64,000 nt of DNA from Phylloscopus collybita (taxonomy: Eukaryota; Chordata; Aves; Passeriformes; Phylloscopidae): contig JAJNNQ010000078.1 in assembly GCA_027886175.1 (NCBI GenBank), forward strand, positions 310,001 to 374,000, read 5' to 3'. The position numbers and the translations under genes are program-made. This document shows positions 26,265 through 39,257 of this stretch, one piece after another (the first letter of the stretch is position 1; every line of letters begins with the position of its first letter). The notes beneath the pieces were generated by a model. The model worked only from the letters and a program-made list of their open reading frames with translations. It was not told the DNA's origin and did not search any database.

Positions 26265-26869
26265 TGTTGGGGAAGATGAAAAAGGAAAACCTTATAAATA
26301 TGACAGTTTAGGTCTTGAGAATATGAAACCTATAAGTGAAATCGAATTGAAAGCAAGTTTTGATGTTAGTTACTGGACAATTGTAGGACAATAGTGTGGC
26401 CAGCTGCAGGTTTTGATTAAACAATGTCCTTCTCCTCACCGAAAGTCCAAGGGTCAGAGCAGACCCTACCAGCTTGGCAGAAGGGGTCCAAAGAATAGTT
26501 TTTAGGCTTTAGAGTATAGTACAGCATGGTAATGTAATGATTCTTATAGGCGGTATGTAAATGCTATAGGATTTGTATCTTGTATTAGATTGGTTGGTGT
26601 AAGTTAGAATATTCAGTATAGAAGAAGATTTAATGTATTGTAATGGGAACTTCGCTCTCTTACTACTCTCTTACTGCTCTTACTACTCTTACTTCTCTTC
26701 AGTCTCTCTCTCTTGCTCTTGCTCTTCTCTCTTTCCCGGCTCTGCTCTGAGCTGCAGCTGGCAGCTCTTAGCAGGGCCCTTTCACCCACGCTCTGTGCAA
26801 TAAACCACACACTTCAAGACCAGCCTTGACTCCAGAGATCTCTCATCACTGTCCCCCCCGGTTCCCACA
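26265..26869 (+). mobile_element. Solo LTR with 5-bp target-site duplication
   Basis: A 605-bp insertion begins TGTTGGGGAAG and ends GGTTCCCACA. It is flanked by GGGTC at 26260-26264 and 26870-26874. The homologous empty site in units A, C and D reads TTTGGGTCGGCTC with a single GGGTC. A polyadenylation signal AATAAA is near 26800. The termini and duplication make this a clean LTR-only insertion specific to unit B. Orientation is inferred from the poly(A) signal. Confidence 0.92.
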
Positions 26870-27539
26870 GGGTCGGCTCTCCCCTGCCCAGGAGGGCAAT
26901 GCCTCTGCCAGGTGCTTGTGGCCGAGCCGGTGCCCTGGGTGCTGGGGCCCCCTTGGGCCCTGGGCTTGATCCCTCAGGGGCTGTAGAAACTCTGCCATGG
27001 CCTTTGCCTTCCCCTTGGCCTTTTCCTTATCCCTTCTTGCCTTCCCCTGCTGTGCCTTTGTGACCAAATGCTGCAGGGGCTTCTTGTGCCCCTCCTACAA
27101 CCCCCCTGAGTGCCTGTGGGTGCTCATCCTCTGACACCTGCTGAGGCCCTTCACCCTTTCCCTTCCCAGCACACCAACACCATCCATCCCCTGTTGTCTA
27201 AATCCCTTCTTGACTTCCCTGTTTAGCCCGCTGGGTTTCCATGTCCTTAATCACCTCTGGGAGAATGTGCAAACTGCCTCAATATTGTCCCAAGGGACCC
27301 TTCAGAGATATTTTGGGATCATCATCCCTTTTGCCAGGAACCCTTCCTGGCTTTCCCTTTTCCACCCTGCATGGGTGCCCTGCCATGTTTCGTCCCTGAA
27401 GATCCCAGTGTCCTCCCTGATGAGATTTTCAGTGCTCTCTCCCTGCTGACTCTTCACAGACCCCCCTGATCTGTCACTCGTCTGTCTCCTGGACACTCTC
27501 GGGTCCCCAGTCAATCCTGGGGGCAGGAAGAGAAGGGAA

Positions 27540-27680
27540 GGAGCAGCAGGGATGAAGAACAAAATGGTCAAAGGATGCACGTGGGAGGAGAAGGTGGGAT
27601 TGTGCAGGAGAAGGAGGAAGAGTAGGAGGAAGAGGAGTGTGAGGAAGAGTAGGGACACAGGAGGAAGAGGAGCGGGAAGA
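27540..27680. repeat. Purine-rich (GGA/GAA) tract of unit B
   Basis: A long A/G-only-like run on the plus strand, also found in units C (about 44170-44340, pyrimidine on plus) and D (about 54180-54345). Such mirror-like purine tracts can adopt triplex DNA. No gene is implied. Confidence 0.6.
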
Positions 27681-28005
27681 GGAGGCACCACAAGGTTCCA
27701 CCCCTCCCTGGATCTGCAGCCTCCCCCAGCCCTGGGAGCGTTGCCCCCCATATGCAGCAGGTGACGGGAGGGCGATCCAGGATTTTCATGGGAGTGAATC
27801 TTGGTGTTTCTGAGCTTTATTGCGCTAAATGTTGATAGTTTGGGTTTTTGCAAGGGGCTGAATCTTTATATTTTAGAAGAGGTTTTGGCTACGTCTTCAT
27901 GTTTAGGGAGTTTGTGTTCTGTGTCTTGATATTTGGAGGTCTTTTGGGCTGAATCTTGGTGTTTTGGAGGTTCTTACAGACACAAGGTGCCCAGTGATTT
28001 CTTGA

Positions 28006-28923
<918 letters not shown>

Positions 28924-30239
28924 GGGAAGCCCTGGGAGTGCCCTGGGAGCGGGAAGAGCTTCGTGCACTGCTCCAGCTCCATCCCCCGTGGGATGATCGG
29001 TGTTGGATTATCCCCAGTGACCCCTGTTGGGCAGAGCCCTGGTGATCCGTGTTGGGAGGACACCTGGCTTGGGGGCTCCACAACTTCCTGTCTCCCTGTG
29101 GGCACCTGGATAACCGCAAGGGCAGGAACATCCATCGGGACACAGACAGGCACTGGGAATACCTTAGGGTGAGTAGATTTGTTGACTTCCAACCCCATAA
29201 AATCTTTCGTGTTCAATCCTATCTTCTGGGGTATCAAGGAATACTGGATGGTCTTGGAGGTCTTTTCCAACTTCAGGGATTGCATGATTTTTATTTCCAA
29301 AGATTCCAAAGGTCGTCTTTTGCAGCCAAATGGTGATGAACTGGAGCCAAGATCAAGCTCTTGGACACAGTGGTGTGGAAGCCCCTCCAGAAAATGTTCT
29401 TCCGTCCCACACAAGCACAGGGATCCTCAGCTGGCATGGACACAGAAATCCTTTTTCTTTTGGCCTTGATTTGCTTTCCATTCCTCTTCATCCCTTTAAA
29501 AAAATCTCACCCTGGGGTAAAAATAAGGACTTTGAACTAAGACATGGGTGAGGACATGAGGACACATGGACATGGAGGGGGACATGGCCATTCCTGGGGA
29601 CATAGGGGGACATGGGCCCAGATGGAGATGTGGGGGACAATGACAGGGATGGAAACGTGGTGGGGAGACAGCCATGGGTGAGGCCGTGGTGGGACATGGC
29701 CAGTGACATGTGGGGACATGGCCATGGCTGGTGCCGTGGGGGGAACTTGCAGGGGCTGTGGGGGATGCTGGGTGTGAGGGAGCTGAGGGTTCCTGGGAGG
29801 GATTTGGGGCTTGCTGAGGGCTTTGGGGACCCCAGGCTGAGCGGCTCTGGAAGTGCTGGGAGACCCTGGTGGAGGTTCTGGGGCAGCTGCTCAAGGAGCC
29901 CCTGACCTGGAGCCCCATCCAGGCATTGGGCTCCTGGAAGGGAATGAACGTGCTTGTCCCCAGGAGGGAAATCCCAGCAGCCCCAGGGTGTTGGGGGCAG
30001 CTGAGAGGCCACAGCAGAGAGGGGAAAGCCAGACGGAGCTGTCCCTCTCCAAAACTGGCCCCCAAAAATCCCACACTCATGGATTCTTTGCAGGAAAAAG
30101 CTGCCAGGAGGTGCCTGAATTAAGGGAATGGAGGGAGGGAGACTCCCAGACTGAGCAGGAGGGGCCTGGAACCCCCAAACGCAAGCATGGGTGTCTTGGA
30201 TTATGCAACCAAAACTGTGTATTCTATTTCTTCTGTTGA
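28924..30239. other. Unit B sequence downstream of the ZNF exon
   Basis: A conserved tail (28924-29500) that may be 3' UTR is followed by repeats of a GGGGACATGG type (29540-29720) and the GC-rich conserved frame at 29869-30123 (GQLLKEPLTWSP, ending RRCLN). The antisense frames at 29488-30080 are long but look like composition effects. Confidence 0.4.
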
Positions 30240-30960
30240 AAGAAGCTGGGGAGATGTTTATCTGTTGTTGTGGTGTATTTTTATTTTGTTTCCAATTGCA
30301 GCTCAGTTTTAATGGTCAGTTTTATACACCACCCATATTTTATATTTTTATAGTGTAGTTTATCCCTAATGGATTGTTCCTTTCCCCTGTATTGTTGGTT
30401 TTGCCCTGGTTGTCTGTCTTCCCTAGACCTGCCCTTCCCTCCTCCTACAGAATTGTCAATCTTTCCCTCACCCTGCCCCTTCTTCCAGACCCTTCCCTGT
30501 CAATCCCCCAACCTTCAATGCCCCAGTGGTTGGTTTAAACTGTTCCCTCCCCTTGTGTTCTTTCATTGCTCTGTGCATTGTACTCCCCTCCTTATGTTCC
30601 TCCCCCATGTCACCCTGATTGGTTGGAAATTGTATCCTCTCCCAAGACCTCCCCCACTTATAAGCCCCTGCAAGCCCAGGTTCTGTGCCTTTTTCTATCC
30701 CTGTCCCTGTCCCTCCAGGGAATAAACACGTTTGGAAATCACACAGAATCACACAAAATAAAAATACACCACAACAACAGATAAACATCTCCCCAGCTTC
30801 TTGTCCTCTCCCTGTTCCTTGTCCTTGACATGTGCCACCTGTGCTATAGAGCAGCTGTGCCCTGCAGCTGCACCCCGAATTGCCTGGCTTTCTGGGGGCA
30901 GCCCACTCCTGGCGCCAGTGCCGGGGGCTGGCTGAGCTGAAGAACACCGGCATCGCGTCC
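30240..30960 (+). mobile_element. LTR-like module of unit B with inverted insert
   Basis: This module is homologous to those at 19.2-19.9, 40.69-41.35 and 56.83-57.50 kb: CCAAT-like GATTGG, TATA box CTTATAAG (about 30657), AATAAA (about 30721) and TGGCGCC at 30910-30916. Uniquely, 30757-30800 is a reverse-complement copy of its own start (30241-30287). Confidence 0.55.
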
Positions 30961-31189
30961 TAAGTCCTTTTTTAACATATTGTGAACAGTTTTACTTGAG
31001 TTGATGCTTGCACTTGATGGTGGGCGCTGTCTGGTTTTGACTTTGTAGCTGGCGGTGAGTAACTTCTTTACTCAGCTCATCCTGGTTTCAACACACCATC
31101 CATACTCTGTTGGCTCCACCTCTTGGTTGCTGGCTTTTAGTTGCACTGCAGGCTTTTTGTTTTTTCTTTTGACCTTTTAATTGTAGACT

Positions 31190-31858
31190 AAATTGACCCT
31201 ATACTTAGGATGGGGAAGAAAATGAAACTGTATTATTGAGAAAACAACAAATAAGGTTGACAGGAAGCAAAATGCAACAAGAATTGATTAAAATACCTGA
31301 CATAATAACTGGAGTAAGTGGGTCCATATTGCAGATCTTAAAATGAATAATGAAACTCAAGTGACTGAAGCAGGTACTTAAAATGAAGCTGTTCATGAAA
31401 CCAAACATGGGCTAGTGTTTGAGGGGTGATCTGGAGGACTTCTCACAGCCAAGCTTCTGGCAGTTAGATTCTGGCGCTGTAAACCAATGGGGTATTTCGG
31501 GGCACTCTGAGCGTATTTCTGCAGCTAACAAGTGGCCTTTTGGCTCTTGGCCCTTGGCACTAAGCTCACATAGAACTTTTGGGGTTAGCCTTGTTGACCT
31601 GACCGGCCCAAAGCACCCAACATCTTCCAACCAGCTTTCCAGACCACTGCAGCCCCCGGTTTAGACTGCAGCACCAGCTGTTCCTGAACCCTGTGACTTC
31701 AGATCCTCACCTTTATGGATCTGAGTCCAGCTTCCCCTTTTGCCCCCAACTGGCTTTTCCCAGCTATGGCTTTCACCCCCAGTTTAGGTTTTAGCTCTCG
31801 CTGTAAAATAAAACAAAACCTGTAGCTTCTGCTACCACCTTGTCAGGGAACATTGGCC
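31190..31858 (-). other. Shared B/C segment with a transcript-end signature
   Basis: Mirrored at 39773-40440. In the minus orientation it ends CTCAATAATAAAG followed by GTTTCRTTTTCTTCC, resembling the polyadenylated end of a transcript or an LTR R/U5. Small frames such as 31205-31408 (minus) and 40225-40428 (plus) are near-identical between copies but not recognised. Confidence 0.35.
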
Positions 31859-33199
31859 ACAACAAAACAAAACCCCAAACCGTTCCTACTTTCCCAGGCA
31901 CTATCCTAACAGGGTTGTCAGTCACCCTTGGTATGAGCCTAACCAAGGACAGCATAAACCCAACAGCACTTTCCTGTTTCAGTAGCCCAGTGCCACCAGA
32001 GCACAATGCTCTCAAGAGACAGTTTGAAAACTGCCTCTCGTTGGATCTACCCTTGTGACTCAACAGGCACAACTTCTGTAATAAATTTTAGAGAGCCAAT
32101 TTCATCAAAAGCGATTTGTTTGCCTGAGAAATTTTGGGACAGCGAAATCAACAAAGCCCACAATCAAGGAAGCAGTGCCAACACTGGGTGAAAACACAAG
32201 TACAGCCTCTATTGCGCTGTACCCCCCGCCTGGTTTTCACGAAGGACTGAGCCCAAGCCAGCCTGTTTTATACCTTTTCTGGCTGGGCTTATGTGAGTCC
32301 AAGATTCTGTAAGTTCTTTTGACTCTCAGTGACTTCATTTCAGTGGATGTTGAAATTTCTGATGGCAGGATCTGCTGTCTGAAAAGATTTCCTGGGTGGA
32401 GAGGGCTCCTGAGGGATTCAAATGGCCCTGATATCATCTCAGAACCATCAAGCCTCATCAGGGGTTGAGTGTCCTCATCCTGGCCATCCTCCACCTTCTG
32501 TTGGTATTGTAATTTCGTTGTTCTCTCCTCTGGAGAGGGGGAGAGCTCTTGCGAAATTTCCAATCCCTCTGCTCTGCTTTGAGAGGGTTTTTTTGGCTTT
32601 TTCAGAAAAATACATTTTTATTTCTACTTACTATAACGACAATATTATGAAAACATGAATTATCATTTATCACAACTTCTAAAACTGAAAATGGAAGAAT
32701 CTGCAAAATGAACACACATCTAAATCAGGAGAAACAACATAAAACACTCAATTGTAAAATCTGTCCCATGGGGATGGGAGGGAAGTGGAAAGAAGATAAG
32801 GTATTGCATGAAAAGGTATAAAGGATGGAGGGATAGGGGTCCTGAGCAGCGAGCTCTTTCTGTTCAGGACTAGTGGATAGGAAATGGGAACTGGGGGGGT
32901 CATGGGGAGCCAGAGAGACTGCAGACAATCCTGGGCTACTCTGCGCGGTGCGGTTTGCTGCCAACGACCCAGCCTTTAAATAGGAACAGGGGATAAGGAT
33001 GACAAAGAAGGACATGGGGTAGCGGAGAGGTGGCAGCAGCACAAGCCAATCAGTGCCCATTTAGAAAGAAAGTTCTACCTCCTATCCTGCTTTTGGAATA
33101 ATGGGAGGGAACCATGGGGTAGAATTTACAACCCAATGAAGTAAACACACATTAACATTAGATGTAAACAGGCTGCCAAAACTGTAGAGACTTTGGGAT
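31859..33199. other. Unique 1.3 kb between unit B and the ERV
   Basis: Not present at the matching place next to unit C. Short open frames occur on both strands (for example 31791-32072 minus, 32237-32563 minus), with none recognised. It may be degraded retroviral sequence, but no conserved motif supports that. Confidence 0.3.
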
Positions 33200-33766
33200 T
33201 GTTATAAATGCATATTTTGGAGTTGGCTTTTTGCAAATATTGAAATGAATGTTATACATATAATGTAAGAAGGTTGTACTGTATTTCCTTTTATTTGTGG
33301 AATTTAAAAATGTAATGAAGGTATATTTTCAGATTGTAACAAAGTAGAGATGGGGGTTGGTTTGGTTTTTTTTTAACTCCTCAACTAGATAGAATACAGA
33401 AGGGACGTTTGGAATTCCGGAACTAAAGATTTCTGATAAAGAACAATTAAGCCTTTGAGAGTTTGAATCTTCGGAAGGCAGATTTACAACATACTTCTAG
33501 ACTGCGTGGAGTCCCACAGATAAACTGTATCCTTAGAGGGGTCTTGAAACAAAAATGAATATTTGAATCATGCATTAGCTTATTTAAATATGTAACACCA
33601 AGACTTTTAAACACCAAGAAATTTGGAATGGGTGGTGTGTTGCTTTGCACCCTCCAGCTGAGAAGCTACCTTCTTTTGTCTCCTTATTGTCTATTTTTAT
33701 TCTATTTTATTTTCTTTTTATTAAACTTATAAATTAATATAAAAAGGTGAAATGTTGTTTTTCACA
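33200..33766 (+). repeat. 5' LTR of the ERV
   Basis: TG...CA-bounded, about 567 bp, with a late AATATAAAAAGG TATA-like element. It is longer than the 3' LTR by several indels, and the two have many substitutions between them, so the insertion is old. Confidence 0.85.
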
Positions 33767-34009
33767 ATTGGGTCGCTCGTCCGGGATATACCTCATCCCT
33801 GAAAACCCCAGAGATCCAAGGTGAGAGGGGCACCCTGCCAATTCCTTTTTGGTGGCCCAAGCCTTGCTTCTTGAGGGAATTGGGGATTGCAGGTAAAAAT
33901 CCCGAAGAGACAAGAAAGGAGACAGACAAAGCAAGCAAGGAAAAGGGAAAAATGCTCTGGGGAAACTGCAGTGGTTTTGCTCCCTAAAAACTTTTGTTCA
34001 TATGTCTTG

Positions 34010-34700
34010 GTTTAGAAAGACAGGTATCTGCCAGGGAAACTGGAGTTCCCCTAGAATGGAGAATGCCAACCCCTCACACCCCAACGAATTATAATTTTGC
34101 AATCAAGGGCTCTCAGGCAAAGATGTTGGGGAATAGGAATAACAGATCTTTACTAGGAGATATTAACAATACAAATATGATAGGAAACAAAACCACCCAA
34201 CCAAACAAACAAATAAACAAATAAACAATAATTTTGGAAGAAAACCCTGACAGAGTCAGAGTTTCAATCTGACCCTGTGATTCAGGATGTTGAGAGCAGA
34301 CCAAAAGTAAAGTCCTTCTGAAGTGGCAGATGTGATCCTATTGGAGCAGAGATGATTCTGCGAAGAAGCCGGTTCAGGGGCGGCGAGGAGGGGAACAGGA
34401 TGACGAGCACAGGAGACGAAGAAGATCTTGCCACACCGCAGCGAAGGAAGCGCAGAGCACCCAGCTCCTGCAGCAGGGCAGCCCCGGCGACTCCCAGCCA
34501 CCTCCCCTCCCCCCACCCCCCACCGCCAGGGCATGAGATGTATAGAAATGCAAATGCACCGCACAGGCTGGGGAAGGTAACAATGGCCTATCAAGATGGG
34601 TCATCAGGCCTCAAAACAGATGTAAATAGAATATACAAAACCCGGCTCCACAACCCAGGACAGCACAGAAGATCTAAGGAAGAAAAGAGGATTGACAAGT
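34010..34700. mobile_element. LTR-like insertion inside the ERV leader
   Basis: From TGTCTTGGTTTAGAAAGACAGG (about 34003) the sequence resembles, with divergence, the segment at 19050-19170 and its copies in the right arm (GACAGG..CTGCCAGGG, then GGGCTCTCAGGCAAAGAT). It interrupts the region between primer-binding site and gag. Its 3' boundary could not be fixed. Confidence 0.4.
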
Positions 34701-35429
34701 AAGCCTTAGTTGGGGCAAGGTTCGGGGGGGGGACATGAGATGTGTGTGTGTGAAACATGGATTGTGGGAGCCTCTTCAGCTGTGGTTACTTTTTTTCATG
34801 AGAAAAGTGGCCAGTACAGAGGCGGAGTGAAAGTTGAAAGGAGTGACAGAAGCTCTCCCGGCATTGCTGAGACCGGGTCTCAGGCTGAGAGATTGGATCT
34901 CTTGGGAAATGGAGCCACGGTTTTTCCAGGACAATCCATTAGAAAAACGGGGGGTGGGGAAAGGGGCCCTAAATAGGTTGAAGGTCATGTAAAAGACCTA
35001 AGAGTACCTAGATTTGTTATCAAGTTAAAAGTCGAAAAATTTAACAAACCTGGAAAATTGGAAAGTATTAAAAAAATATTAGGAAAAAAGTTTAAAAGCA
35101 AAACAAAACAAAACATATATATATAGGCCAATAACATCTGAAATTTTAAAAACACCCATGAGTTAATATTGAAAGATAAGTTCAAGGAAAAAGGTACCAT
35201 TTTTTTGTGTGTTGCTTTTTTGTATTCTTTGTGTTATTTTTCTTGTTGTATTGTCCTTTTGTGAGTGAAGTGTGCGTGTAAGTAAAAAGTGCTTGTGTTG
35301 TGAGGTTTAGTTGTGTTACTGTCTTTTTGTAAGTGAAGTGCGTGTGTGGGTAAAAAAAGTGTTTGTGTTGTGAAGTTTAATTGTGTTAAAAAGTAGATTG
35401 TTGAAGTGTTAGAAAAAGGGGGTGTGAAA

Positions 35430-36240
35430 GATGTTTAGGCAGCAGAAAGGAAGAACTAGAGCTAAATTAGAACAGAATTCCAGGCAAGTAAATCAAAGGA
35501 CTGAAAAGTCAGGCTTGTGGAGGGAAGAAACTGAGGAAACAGAGACAATGAAGACAGAACGTGCAGGGGGGAGGGAGGCTGGAGATTTGTTGTCGGGGCC
35601 CCGCGGAGCCTCTGCAGTCTGCGCTGTTTGTGCTCAGCTGGGGGGAGCTGCGCTGCCGGCAGCACCGCTGTCCCTGCCCGCCTGGCAGCTTTTCCCTGCC
35701 CCCCGCAGCTGCTGCCCCCGACTCCGCTGGCACCCACTGCAGCCCTTGTGAGAGCCCGGCCGCTGTTGGCGCAGCCCGTCCCAACCCCTGTAACACCGGA
35801 GCCCTGCCCGCGTTGGTTTCTGCCGAGCCGTCTGCCCCAGTAGCGCCGCAGTTCCCCCCCTGCTCCTGCTGGCTGTCCCATCCCATTCTGTTCCCCTGCC
35901 AGCCGCCCCAGCAGGCGCAGCCGCCTCGCCCACCGTGGCCTCCGCATCGGCGGCCGTGCCCCCGTCTGCAGCTGTGGCGGCCGCCCCCGCCGCGGTGCCC
36001 CCGGCAGCCCAGCCGTCCGTGGCTGCCGGGATCCCGCTCGGCTTTCCGCCGAGAGAAGCTGTTCTGTCGGTGGTTCTGCCAGCGGACCCCGCATACCCCC
36101 TCCTTTCTTGGGGGACTTGGCTCCCGCTGCCCCCACTCCTCCCCCTCTGTCAGCCCCAGGAACCGTTCCCCCAGCAGCGACGTCTTCCTCTGTGCCGAAA
36201 GGTTTTCTCCTAATGCCATTCAAAATCTGAAATAGCTTTA
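35430..36240 (+). pseudogene. gag-position proline-rich region of the ERV
   Basis: Open, GC-rich frames overlap here on both strands. Position between leader and protease-like sequence suggests gag, but no major-homology or zinc-knuckle motif can be seen, so this rests on position only. Confidence 0.3.
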
Positions 36241-36254
36241 AAAATAGGTCCCCA

Positions 36255-36450
36255 AAAAGAAGAACCAGGATTTTTCGTAGATACACGTGCTAATAAACCA
36301 TGCTTATTAAATATTCCCACAGGTTATAGTGTAGGTAAAGACACTGTGAAGGTATCAGGAGCAAAAGGAAAAAGTTTGACAATTCCTGTCATTAAAAATG
36401 TAATAAGAATAATAAAAAAAGAAACTAAAAATTTGGGAAAAAAATAAACA
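36255..36450 (+). pseudogene. Retropepsin-like remnant of the ERV
   Basis: A short frame contains DTRA in place of the aspartic-protease DTGA signature, followed by hydrophobic and glycine-containing segments in the usual order, and ends in a stop after about 65 codons. The altered catalytic motif and lack of continuation into polymerase indicate a dead gene. Confidence 0.45.
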
Positions 36451-38918
36451 CCATCTAGTGCCTGTAATAACTTTAAAATTAAGTCCTAAAGAAGAAATAT
36501 TTTAATTTCTTACTGATTTTTTTAACAAACAAACAAAAATCTGGTATTACAAGGAAATCACAGGAATGTGAAATAAGTAGAAATATTTTTAAAGTCATTG
36601 TAGTAAAAAGTGTCAAGTTTGAAGTTTTTATTATAAAAAAAATTGCTTATAATTAGCAAGAAAACCAAAATACTAAAACAAAAATTAACATTTTATTAAT
36701 TCTGAATTTAGGTTGTGGTGTGTTGAAGAAGAAAAAAAGATTTGGAGGCATTGCTGGAAAATGGGGGTTGTGTCAGAAAGGTAGTGGAGTTTTCTTAGAA
36801 GGAGTGTATGTTAGTGGTTTGTTTGAAAGTTTTGCAGAGGGGATAATGATGGAATTTGTTTTGTTAATAGAGAAAGAATATAAAGTACATACAAAATATG
36901 TGCATACTTTTTCAGGTAAGATGTCATAAGGAAATATGTTTGAGAAATAAAGAAGAGATGGCTTGGTGGTTTAAAATCATAAGAATTATGATGATTTTAG
37001 TGTTTAAGAAGATTGGGGAAGGATTTAAGAATGTTAATGAGAGTTGTAGAGAGTTTGTGACAGAGTAGGAGTCTCTTGAAAGAAGGAAAAGGCATGTGTT
37101 GATGGTTTGTAGGAAGTTTGGCAAAGAAAGGAGTGTTAGAGTGTGTCTTTTTATTATGTGCATACCTTTGGAGATGGTGTGCAGTTTTAGAAAAGTTTAT
37201 GAGAAGGGGAGACTGTTTGAGAAGAATTAATGCAATTTTGCAGATTAAGGAGGGATTATTTCTGAGAATTTTCTGAGGCTTTTTAGGTTTTTTTTGGAGG
37301 CTGGTGTTGAATTTTAGAAATCTTAGGAAGTTTTAGAGGTTTTGAGGGCATTAGAAGTGACTAGGAAATGCCAAGAGGAAATTATTGGAAGAAAGAAAAA
37401 TGGAAGAGAAGTAGCTTAATAGTTTAGAAAAGCAAAATTGAAGTCAAGAGAGTTGTAGTGATTTTGGTGTTTGATAAAAAGGAATTAAATGTTTAAAAGG
37501 TGTAATTAAAAGAGAAGAAAAGGGAATGTAGATTTTTTTTGCAAAATTTATACCCAAAAAGCCATAAGTAAGATGTGTTTCTTTGGCTTTGAGTCCAAGT
37601 TAAAAGTGACATCCTATAAGACAATGTCTTAATTATAAAACTGCTGTTTATAAAGTGAAAAGGAACTAGTGTTAAAGAAGTATGATGATACAATTGCAAA
37701 ATAATGGAAAGAACAGTTCTTTGAGCACAACAAGAAGAATGCTTTGTCCAGGTACCACAAACACCTGAAGCTGCATTATGACTGACACCCATAAACATAT
37801 CTGATCCTGCCTCAGTGAGCTCAAGAATACCTGAATGTGGTGATACCAAGTTAAATTTCAAAACAACTGAGCAATAACAAACTGAAAAGACTCAAATAAT
37901 TCAAAGATTTCTGGACAAAGAACTTTCTCTGTTTTGCTTCTCTGCCTGACACCTAAAGGTCGGTCTGGTCTGTCAAGTCTTCCTACTTTTATTTACAGCT
38001 GAAGAGAAAATGGATTTCCAAGTGATTTTATTTTACAAATGTAAAAAGCTGGAGTTATATTCTCCAAGTTTTTCTTTCACTTGTGTTAGAGGTTTTTTCT
38101 AAGTTGACATCCATAAGTTGGCTGATATGTTGGCTGGTTTGTTGTGTCCTGCAGATCAAACAATGCACATGAACTTTTTTTCTTTCTCTTTTATGTTTCC
38201 TTTAGTTGTGTTGATCATCTCGTACTTACAAGAAGAGTACAATTGAATGTGACAGAAATTCAGTTCTGTCAAGTTTATAGTGGAGGTAGTTTTCAAATAA
38301 TGGAAAAATAAGGGGGTTTTTTTGGACTTTCAAAAGTAGATATAAAACCTTGGTTTTTAAGTAAGTAGCCAAGTAAATAAATCCATAATATTGTAAATTA
38401 TCAAACTGCACAACTTTATATTAATAATAATTTTTGTAGGATCTCTTACTTTAAATAAAAGAATAAAATAGTTTTCCTTTTTATATTTTGTAGTTAAGCT
38501 ATCTTTGTCACTAAGTAAATTTCTTTTTAAATTTCTTGTAAACCTAACCCTCAACCCAAATTGTAATTCAAAAAGGGTAAAAAGATGCTGTAACATTGAA
38601 AAGTGTAAATGGTATCAAAAGAAATTTCCTAAAAAAAAAAAGGCACCCTAATTTTCATGATCATGCAAGAAGTCACAGTACATTGACTGATCAAGTTGAA
38701 GATGCAGCTATGTTAATTTTAAGCTCTGCAACTGATCTTTAAAACTTTAAAAGATCAAGTATTTTTGTGAATAAGAATTACTAGTGCCTGTTGGGTAAGT
38801 AATATCTGAAAAACAGTGGAAAAAACCCCCCACCTACAGTTATGATTTGCCTAGAAATTAACAAAAGAAAGGAACAAGGAAATAGAGGGCAAGACTGGGT
38901 TGACCACTGTACCTGCCA

Positions 38919-38959
<41 letters not shown>

Positions 38960-39257
38960 CCTGCTGTGGGTTGCACCCCATAGGCATGGAGAGTTGGAGG
39001 TATAAGCCATACCAGACCTCTATTATTCCTTCTTCTATCACTCACTCTTTTGTCTTTCAAAATATTGGCAAAGTCATAACCCAAGTATTATCCAAACAAA
39101 CTTTTTATTTGTCTAATTGTTGTTATAACCAAAAATGAGCAAATACTAAAAATGTCTATAAATCTTAAAATAACTGCATCTAAAACAGTACCAAAGAAAC
39201 AAAGTTAATGAAGTATTGCTCAAACCAAATAACTGATAAAAAGGAAGAGGAGGAATT
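36451..39257. other. AT-rich degraded ERV interior
   Basis: There is no coding frame of note. Between about 36.7 and 37.5 kb the plus strand is markedly C-poor and G-rich. A run of 36 A lies at 38920-38955. The rest is AT-rich sequence up to the polypurine tract. Confidence 0.5.

Noticed and set aside
35561..36235. Proline-rich 224-codon frame as an intact gag gene
   Set aside because: No capsid or nucleocapsid motif is visible, and the opposite strand is open for 274 codons. Kept only as a gag-position remnant.
38920..38955. 36-A run as a retroposed transcript end
   Set aside because: No AATAAA signal at the right distance, and it sits inside degraded ERV sequence. More likely a simple homopolymer.
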